64,000 nucleotides of DNA from Celeribacter neptunius. Lineage in GTDB: Bacteria; Pseudomonadota; Alphaproteobacteria; Rhodobacterales; Rhodobacteraceae. Position 1 is the stretch's first letter; every line of letters starts with the position of its first letter. The notes under the pieces were generated by a model. The model ran no database searches, had not been told where the DNA came from, and saw nothing but the letters and a program-made list of their open reading frames with translations. The stretch lies in contig NZ_FORH01000009.1 in the NCBI RefSeq assembly GCF_900113955.1, forward strand, positions 62,001-126,000, given 5' to 3'. The position numbers were made by a program, and so were the translations under genes. Shown here one piece after another: positions 58,519 to 64,000 of the stretch.

Positions 58519-59372
58519 TACGCTTCTCCAGTTGCGACCTTGAGATCACCATACATGCCCCATTCCGCCCAGGACCCGTCATAGAGCGAGAACGCTACGC
58601 CGAGCCTTGTGAGTGCGAGGCCAAGAATTGCGGCGGAGGCACCGGACCCGCAGGTGGTGATCGCCGGTTTCGTGAGATCGACACCGGCCGCCTCGAACAG
58701 GCGGCGGGCCTCGTCATTGGATTTCATCGTGCCATCTTCGTTGAGCAACTCGGTGAAAGGCACGTTACGGGAATTCGGGATATGGCCGGAGGCGAGGCCG
58801 GGACGCGGTTCCGGTTCTTCGCCTCTGAACCGACCGCTCGAGCGCGCATCGATGATCACATAGTCGCCAAGCTTGGCGGCGGCGGCCACCTGGGTGACAT
58901 CCTTGACCAGCTCATCGCGAATCTCGGTGATCATGTGGCGATCCCGGATGGTCGGCGGCTGCGAGGTTAGCGGGCGGCCCTCGGCCTTCCATTTCTTCAT
59001 CCCGCCATCCAGAACGGCGACATTGTCCTGACCGAAATATTTGAACATCCACCAGACGCGCGGCGCAGAGAAAATGCCGGAGGTGTCATAGACCACCACC
59101 TGATGGCCATCACCGATGCCGAGCGCGCGCATCCGCGACATGAATTTTTCGACCGGCGGCAGCATATGCGGCAGATCGGAGCGCAGATCGGCGACCTCGT
59201 CGATATCAACGAAACGGGCGCCGGGGATATGTTCCTGCTCATATTCGGCGAGGCAATCGCGCTCGTCTGCCGGCATGTACCAGCTGGCGTCGATGAGGCG
59301 CAGCTCCGGCGCTTTGAGATGCTCGGCGAGCCAGTCTGTGGAGACAAGGGTTTTCGGATCGCTATAGGGCAT
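58518..59372 (-). CDS. sseA: 3-mercaptopyruvate sulfurtransferase
   Basis: 284 aa from ATG 59372. Two rhodanese domains: an inactive N-terminal one (LRLIDASWYMPADERDCLAE, HIPGARFVDIDEVADL) and an active C-terminal one with Cys in AITTCGSGASAAILGLALTR. The CGSGxxA loop distinguishes mercaptopyruvate from thiosulfate sulfurtransferase. It transfers sulfur from 3-mercaptopyruvate to cyanide or thiols. It comes directly before the aminotransferase, which can make mercaptopyruvate from cysteine, so the pair may form a cysteine-desulfuration module. Confidence 0.95.
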   Translation of the reverse strand: MPYSDPKTLVSTDWLAEHLKAPELRLIDASWYMPADERDCLAEYEQEHIPGARFVDIDEVADLRSDLPHMLPPVEKFMSRMRALGIGDGHQVVVYDTSGIFSAPRVWWMFKYFGQDNVAVLDGGMKKWKAEGRPLTSQPPTIRDRHMITEIRDELVKDVTQVAAAAKLGDYVIIDARSSGRFRGEEPEPRPGLASGHIPNSRNVPFTELLNEDGTMKSNDEARRLFEAAGVDLTKPAITTCGSGASAAILGLALTRLGVAFSLYDGSWAEWGMYGDLKVATGEA

Positions 59373-59470
59373 GGTCAGCTCTCTCTGCGGTGATGTTCCT
59401 TGCCATACAGCGCCCTTTTGCACCATGCAAGCAATGTGCCCGAGCTTGAAGGAAAACGAGGGGAAATCAT

Positions 59471-59497
59471 AAAAAAGGGGTGCTCAAAGAGCACCCC
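59471..59497 (-). terminator. Rho-independent terminator of the Gly-rich small gene
   Basis: Nine-pair perfect stem GGGGTGCTC/GAGCACCCC (59477-59485, 59489-59497), loop AAA, and on the minus strand a T6 run (59471-59476). It lies 46 bases after the gene at 59544-59834. Confidence 0.92.
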
Positions 59498-59543
59498 GGA
59501 CTCGCTACAACACATGTCGTTCCTAAGTCGCAAAAGGTTCGAA

Positions 59544-59834
59544 TTAGGACATCTTCGATCTGATCAGACCAACAACCGCCATCACGATCACGCCTCCGAC
59601 ACCGCCGCCGGCGGCCTGTTGGACGAGGCTGCCGATATCGAGGCCTGTGGCGCCGGCCAATGTCTCGCCGATGTCGCCCGCTCCCACGGCGCTCAACAGC
59701 TGGCCTCCAAGCCCGCCGCCGATGATCCCGGCGAGGGAGTTGCCGAGGGTGCCAAGGCTGATGTTCTTGAAAACCGCCCCACCGGCGTTCCCGCCGATGG
59801 CTCCGGCGATGAGGGACGTAATGACTTGCTCCAC
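59544..59834 (-). CDS. Gly-rich small membrane-like protein
   Basis: 96 aa from GTG 59834. Composition is dominated by Gly, Ala, Leu and Ile: AGAIGGNAGGAVF, LAGIIGGGLGGQLLSA, QQAAGGGVGGVIVMAVVGLI, ending IRSKMS. One or two membrane segments are likely, including the C-terminal GGVIVMAVVGLI. No signal peptide and no known motif. Repeated GG(x)GG patterns can pack in membranes or self-assemble. It has its own strong terminator and stands alone, which argues for a real monocistronic gene. Confidence 0.7.
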   Translation of the reverse strand: MEQVITSLIAGAIGGNAGGAVFKNISLGTLGNSLAGIIGGGLGGQLLSAVGAGDIGETLAGATGLDIGSLVQQAAGGGVGGVIVMAVVGLIRSKMS

Positions 59835-59954
59835 TTTACCATACCTTACTCAGGACCGGCCCACCGCCGGTCAGTCTTCTGCACAGTGTCTGGCAGAAGG
59901 TGAGATGAAGGTGCAGGGGGAGAATGTGGCGCGAATTCCCGCCGAGACGTGGCG

Positions 59955-60437
59955 TCAGCCGCCGTGCCGCAACAGCCGTTGTTTCTGACGGCCCCAGTCG
60001 CGCTTGGCCTCGGTCTGGCGTTTGTCGACGGTCTTCTTGCCCTTGGCGATGCCGAGTTTGATCTTCACCCGGCCCTTGTGGTTGAAATACATCACCAGCG
60101 GCACCAGCGTCATGCCCTCACGACCCGTCGCCTGCCAGAGCTTCGAGAGCTGGCGTTTCGACACCAGAAGTTTGCGTTTGCGGCGTTCCTCATGCGGGAA
60201 CATCGCCTGCTCATAAGGCGCGATATAGGAGTTGGTCAGCCAAAGCTCGCCATCGTCCACCGAGGCATAGCTCTCGGCGATATTCGACTGGCCGGTGCGC
60301 AGGGATTTGACCTCGGAGCCGCTGAGCACAATCCCGCATTCTATGTCATCCTCGATGGCATAGTCGTAGCGGGCCCGCCGGTTTTCGGCGATGACCTTGT
60401 AATTCTTTTCTTCGGGTGTCTGTTTCTTCTTGGCCAT
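59955..60437 (-). CDS. smpB: SsrA-binding protein SmpB
   Basis: 160 aa. Motifs: [60 protein letters not shown], and [17 protein letters not shown]. Basic C-terminal tail ([16 protein letters not shown]). It binds tmRNA and delivers it to stalled ribosomes. The tmRNA gene is not in the window. dapA lies 609 bases away; in many alphaproteobacteria dapA and smpB are neighbours, here with a small channel gene between. Confidence 0.97.
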   Translation of the reverse strand: MAKKKQTPEEKNYKVIAENRRARYDYAIEDDIECGIVLSGSEVKSLRTGQSNIAESYASVDDGELWLTNSYIAPYEQAMFPHEERRKRKLLVSKRQLSKLWQATGREGMTLVPLVMYFNHKGRVKIKLGIAKGKKTVDKRQTEAKRDWGRQKQRLLRHGG

Positions 60438-60531
60438 GATCAGATGCAGATAGGAGATCGGCGGCCATCTGTCCACTGGCCCGAGCTGTGGTTTTCTGGC
60501 AAAAGCGATCAAACTTAGCTCGGACTTGCCC

Positions 60532-60972
60532 ATGTTCATACAGATCGTCATCGGAACCACCCTGATCCTCCTCTCCGTTTTCGTGGCGGCTCTGGGGTTT
60601 CTGGTGCTCGAATGGGCGTTGCAGCGGGCGCACAACTGGCTCATTCGCGAACCGCATGGGCCGAAACTGGCCATCGTGCTGATGGGGGCGGTGATCGCGG
60701 TCCTGTGGATGATCACGGCGGGCGTCTGGATCTGGGCTCTGGCCTTTCGGCTGTTCGGGCTGTTCGCGCATTTCGAAGAGGCGCTGTATTTCTCGCTCGT
60801 GGCCTTCACCACTCTGGGCTTTGGCGATCTGTTGCTGCCGGAGCAGTGGCGGCTCCTGGGCGGGTTTGCGGCAACCAACGGGCTGTTGAACATCGGCATG
60901 ATGACGGCGCTTTTGATGGAAGTGCTGCGCCATGTCCGGCGCAACCAGTTGGAAAGCCTGCATCGCCGTTGA
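60532..60972 (+). CDS. Small two-pore-like potassium channel family protein
   Basis: 146 aa from ATG 60532. Helices at about 5-30 ([20 protein letters not shown]), 45-75 ([20 protein letters not shown]), a pore loop with [11 protein letters not shown], and 110-135 ([20 protein letters not shown]). The filter resembles K+-channel TVGYGD with Phe for Tyr and Leu for Val. No cytoplasmic RCK domain. Ion selectivity is inferred. Divergent from smpB over 94 bases, convergent with dapA. Confidence 0.85.
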   Translation: MFIQIVIGTTLILLSVFVAALGFLVLEWALQRAHNWLIREPHGPKLAIVLMGAVIAVLWMITAGVWIWALAFRLFGLFAHFEEALYFSLVAFTTLGFGDLLLPEQWRLLGGFAATNGLLNIGMMTALLMEVLRHVRRNQLESLHRR

Positions 60973-60995
60973 ACGGTTGGACGTCAAAATGGCAT

Positions 60996-61024
60996 AAAAA
61001 AGGGGCCCCGCGAGGCCCCTTTCT
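60996..61024. terminator. Terminator between channel and dapA genes
   Basis: Eight-pair stem AAGGGGCC/GGCCCCTT (61000-61007, 61014-61021), six-base loop, T-run on the minus strand for dapA. Also usable on the plus strand. Confidence 0.88.
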
Positions 61025-61045
61025 CATCTCTATGTCGTGTGAGGC

Positions 61046-61918
61046 TTAGAGCAGGCCGGCGTGTTCCATTGCGGATTTGATCGCCGCCTTGGTCTCGTCC
61101 GCGAGCGGGGTGAGCGGCAGGCGCACCTCATCAGAGCAAAGCCCGAGAAGCGACATCGCGTATTTCGCGCCGCAGACGCCCGGCTCGAGGAAGATCGCAA
61201 GGTGCAGCGGCATCAGCTTGTCGGTGATCTCCAGCGCCTTCGCGTAGTCACCGGCTGCGGTGGCCGCCTGCATCTCGGCGCAGAGCTTCGGGGCGACGTT
61301 GGCGGTCACGGAAATACAGCCGACCCCGCCATGGGCGTTGAAGCCCAGAGCCGTGGCATCCTCGCCGGAGAGCTGCACGAACTCGGTCCCGCAGGCGAGG
61401 CGGGTTTTCGCAACACGCGACAGATCGCCGGTGGCGTCCTTGACCCCGACGATGCGCGGCAACCTCGCCAGCTCCGCCATGGTGGCGACCGACATGTCGA
61501 TCACGGAACGGCCCGGGATGTTGTAGATCACGATCGGCAGATCGGCGGCGTCATGCATCGCGGTGAAATGCGCGATCAGGCCTTTTTGCGTCGGCTTGTT
61601 GTAATAGGGCGTTACCACGAGGGCGGCATCGGCACCGACCTTGGCGGCGTGCTCCATGAAGCCGATGCCCTCGACCGTGTTGTTCGAGCCGGCACCGGCG
61701 ATCACCGGGATACGGCCGGCGACGGTTTCGACCACGATTTCGACCACGCGCTTGTGCTCGTCATGGCTCAGCGTCGGGCTTTCGCCGGTGGTGCCGACCG
61801 GCACCAGACCGCTCGAACCCTCATCGATATGCCATTCGATCAAGCGTTTGAGCGTATCGACATCCAGCTTGCCGTCTTTAAACGGCGTCACCAGTGCAGG
61901 AATGGATCCTTTGAACAT
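61046..61918 (-). CDS. dapA: 4-hydroxy-tetrahydrodipicolinate synthase
   Basis: 290 aa. Class I aldolase: [40 protein letters not shown], the Tyr in APYYNKPTQ-type [27 protein letters not shown], and Schiff-base Lys in [15 protein letters not shown]. It condenses aspartate semialdehyde with pyruvate, the first lysine-specific step; asd makes its substrate. Ribosome site AAAAGGAGCG is strong. It has its own terminator. Confidence 0.98.
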   Translation of the reverse strand: MFKGSIPALVTPFKDGKLDVDTLKRLIEWHIDEGSSGLVPVGTTGESPTLSHDEHKRVVEIVVETVAGRIPVIAGAGSNNTVEGIGFMEHAAKVGADAALVVTPYYNKPTQKGLIAHFTAMHDAADLPIVIYNIPGRSVIDMSVATMAELARLPRIVGVKDATGDLSRVAKTRLACGTEFVQLSGEDATALGFNAHGGVGCISVTANVAPKLCAEMQAATAAGDYAKALEITDKLMPLHLAIFLEPGVCGAKYAMSLLGLCSDEVRLPLTPLADETKAAIKSAMEHAGLL

Positions 61919-62114
61919 CGTACGCTCCTTTTCGTCTTTGGATCAAATGGGCGGTGAGTCGCCCCGGGGTTTGGTCCGGCGGAAACTAGCCGCCTTCGCG
62001 GCTGTTCACAAGAATCTGTGTTGCTGCGATCTGCATCCCCGGTCATCATGGGACAAAACGTGGGGAAAACCCCCGATCATCCCTTGAGAGCAGCCCGGAA
62101 GTCGCGACCCAAAC

Positions 62115-64000
62115 ATGTTTCCAAAATCAGCCGTGAATACGGTTTATACCTTTGTCTTTGCGGTATTTTCCGCATTTCCCCTGACGGCTTCTCCGGAGTC
62201 GGACGCCTTGGAACGTGCCTATGAGGCGCAACGCCAGGGCGATTGGGCACTCGCTCGCGAAGAGGCCCACGGGGTCGGGCGGGACATTATCGACTGGCAT
62301 TATCTGCGGGCCGGTCGTGGCGATTTCGCGGGGTATCGCGATTTTCTCAAACGCAATGCCGATTGGCCGGGTCTGCCGCTTCTGGCGCAAAAGGGCGAAG
62401 CCTCGATTCCGGCGGATGCCGATCCGAAAGCCGTCGTGGATTATCTGACCGCCTATCCGCCCGGCACCGGTTTGGGCGCGCTGCGTCTGATTTCCGCCTA
62501 TGAGGCGCTGGGGATGCGCTCGGATGCCCAGGCCGAAGCGGTGCTGGTCTGGAACAGCCTGCCGATGGCCGCCGATGAGGAGCAGATCCTGCAAGGGCGC
62601 TATGGCGCGATCCTGTCGCGTTACAACGTGGCCCGGGCCGAAATGCTCCTGTGGCAGGACCGGTTCGACGATGCGGCGCGGCTGTTGCCTGGGCTGCCGA
62701 CCGGCTGGGGCGCGCTGATCGATGCGACGCGCAGGCTGGTGCGCGACGAGGCCGGGGTCGACGATGCCATCGCGGCGGTGCCGGCGACACTCGCCGATCA
62801 TCCGGTTCTGGCCCATGCCCGGTTCGAATGGCGGGTGCGACGCGGCCGGAACGAGGATGCGGTGACGCTGATCCTGCAACAATCCACCCCCGAGGGCCTG
62901 GGCAAGCCGGACGCCTGGGGCGACCGGCGCCGGACATTGGCGCGACAGATGATGCGTGATGGCAAGGCCCAGATCGCCTATGCGGTGGCCTCGCGCCACG
63001 GGCTGGCTGCGGGCGAGGATGGTTTCGCCGATCTCGAATGGTTGTCGGGCTATATCGCGCTGCGCTATCTCGATGATGCAGGGCTGGCGCTCGATCATTT
63101 CAACCGTTTCCGCATGGCCGTCGGTACGCCGATTTCTCTCGGGCGGGCCGGCTATTGGGAAGGCCGGGCCTTGGAAGCCATGGGCGCAAGCAACGATGCC
63201 GCCGCGGCCTACGCCTTCGGGGCGCAATTCCAGACCTCCTTCTACGGATTGCTTTCGGCCGAGAAGATCGGCCGTCCGCTCGACCCGGCGCTGACCGGCG
63301 AGGCGCGGTTCGACGATTACAAACAGGCTGCCTTCATGGGCTCGTCGGTTCTGAAAGCTGCGCTTTTGCTCGAGGAGGCCGGCGAGGAACCTTTGGCGGC
63401 GCGGTTCCTGCGTCATCTCGGCGAAAGCCTTTCCCCGCAGGAGCTGGGTCAGCTTGGCGATCTGGCGCTGGATCTCGATCCCTATCTGGCCGTGCTGGTG
63501 GCGAAATTTGCCGCCGACAAGGGCATCGTCCTGAACCGGGCCTATTACCCGCTGCATCCTCTGGCCCAATCCGATCTGGCGGTCGAGCCGGAATTGGCGC
63601 TGGCGATTTCCCGGCGTGAAAGCGAGTTCTACGCCAAGGCGCGCTCGCATGTCGGGGCCCGCGGGCTGATGCAGCTGATGCCGCGCACCGGCACCGCGAT
63701 GGCCGAGAAGCTCGGTGTTGCGGGCTTCGAAGAGGGCCAGCTCGAGGACCCGGTTCTGAACGCCCGTCTGGGGTCGGCCTATCTGGCGCAGCTGATCGAG
63801 GAATTCGGTCACAATATTCCGCTGGTGTCGGTGGGCTACAATGCCGGGCCGAGCCGGGCGCGCGACTGGATCACCCGCTACGGCGATCCGCGCTCTGGCC
63901 AAGTCGATCCGGTCGACTGGATCGAACATCTGCCGTTTCGCGAGACCCGCAATTACGTGATGCGGGTGGCCGAGAGCATTCCGGTCTACCGCGCGCGGTT
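62115..64000 (+). CDS. slt: Soluble lytic murein transglycosylase (3' end outside window)
   Basis: At least 628 codons; the frame runs off the window end. A signal peptide is present (AVNTVYTFVFAVFSAFPLTA). The central part is a long helical superhelix (about 30-470), as in Slt70. The catalytic domain has Glu502 in LALAISRRESEFYAKARSHV, GLMQLMPRTGTAMAE and VSVGYNAGPSRARDW. It cleaves between MurNAc and GlcNAc, forming 1,6-anhydro ends. Divergent from dapA across 196 bases. Confidence 0.94.
   Translation, partial: MFPKSAVNTVYTFVFAVFSAFPLTASPESDALERAYEAQRQGDWALAREEAHGVGRDIIDWHYLRAGRGDFAGYRDFLKRNADWPGLPLLAQKGEASIPADADPKAVVDYLTAYPPGTGLGALRLISAYEALGMRSDAQAEAVLVWNSLPMAADEEQILQGRYGAILSRYNVARAEMLLWQDRFDDAARLLPGLPTGWGALIDATRRLVRDEAGVDDAIAAVPATLADHPVLAHARFEWRVRRGRNEDAVTLILQQSTPEGLGKPDAWGDRRRTLARQMMRDGKAQIAYAVASRHGLAAGEDGFADLEWLSGYIALRYLDDAGLALDHFNRFRMAVGTPISLGRAGYWEGRALEAMGASNDAAAAYAFGAQFQTSFYGLLSAEKIGRPLDPALTGEARFDDYKQAAFMGSSVLKAALLLEEAGEEPLAARFLRHLGESLSPQELGQLGDLALDLDPYLAVLVAKFAADKGIVLNRAYYPLHPLAQSDLAVEPELALAISRRESEFYAKARSHVGARGLMQLMPRTGTAMAEKLGVAGFEEGQLEDPVLNARLGSAYLAQLIEEFGHNIPLVSVGYNAGPSRARDWITRYGDPRSGQVDPVDWIEHLPFRETRNYVMRVAESIPVYRAR

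Overview
The window is a chromosomal segment of a high-GC alphaproteobacterium, almost certainly Rhodobacterales (Rhodobacteraceae/Roseobacter group). The evidence is the DUF2794 and DUF6478-like proteins, an Irr-type ICE box on an erythrin-VIT1 iron exporter (MbfA), a PrtD/PrtE type I secretion pair, an I78-type lipoprotein, and many ATGA/TGATG stop-start overlaps. I see no rRNA, tRNA, CRISPR array, transposase, integrase or phage block. Most of it is core genome, and novelty is most likely in small genes and intergenic RNA or DNA elements.

Layout. 1-1432: end of a TonB system (exbD1 partial, exbD2, tonB); the second ExbD has Asn where the proton-carrying Asp normally sits. 1509-10140: exopolysaccharide region with a phosphoglycosyl transferase, a long CapD/WbpM-type dehydratase, YjbH and YjbF, an oppositely oriented small secreted protein that resembles YjbE/GfcA in design, an MFS transporter and a KpsS-like capsule protein. 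10211-13548: asd with a strong terminator, a small unknown gene, and a MuiA-family protein. 13549-15661: AT-rich regulatory region, two small unknown proteins, a beta-carbonic anhydrase and an Hpt-like protein without the phospho-His. 15662-18855: M17 aminopeptidase plus NlpC/P60 peptidase, DUF2794, several structured intergenic elements and a candidate sRNA with promoter and terminator.

18856-22138: TetR regulator plus I78 lipoprotein, divergent from mbfA. Their shared intergenic region holds a TetR-type palindrome inside a promoter spacer, a leader terminator, and an ICE box over the mbfA -10. YaiI and a HAD hydrolase follow. 22130-28994: MFS, ZapE, LLM oxidoreductase, accD-folC, CPBP protease. 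29166-38767: lipoprotein, DUF6478-like pair, FadH-type enoate reductase, LysR, the cinA-GNAT-ompA operon, sfsA and map. 39001-46848: orphan TRAP binding protein, an overlapping HAD-rsmD-reductase operon, peroxiredoxin, a FemAB-like/PCD/MscS overlapping operon, GDPD and RidA.

46891-53816: type I secretion ABC transporter and adaptor, mlaA-mlaC, and a class A PBP. 54088-64000: glnK-amtB, a GH104-like lysozyme, rhodanese, sseA-aromatic aminotransferase operon, a Gly-rich small protein, smpB, a small ion channel, dapA, and a soluble lytic transglycosylase cut by the window end. Envelope biology recurs: EPS export, peptidoglycan turnover, phospholipid trafficking and TonB energisation. All functional calls come from reading motifs by eye; no database search was run.
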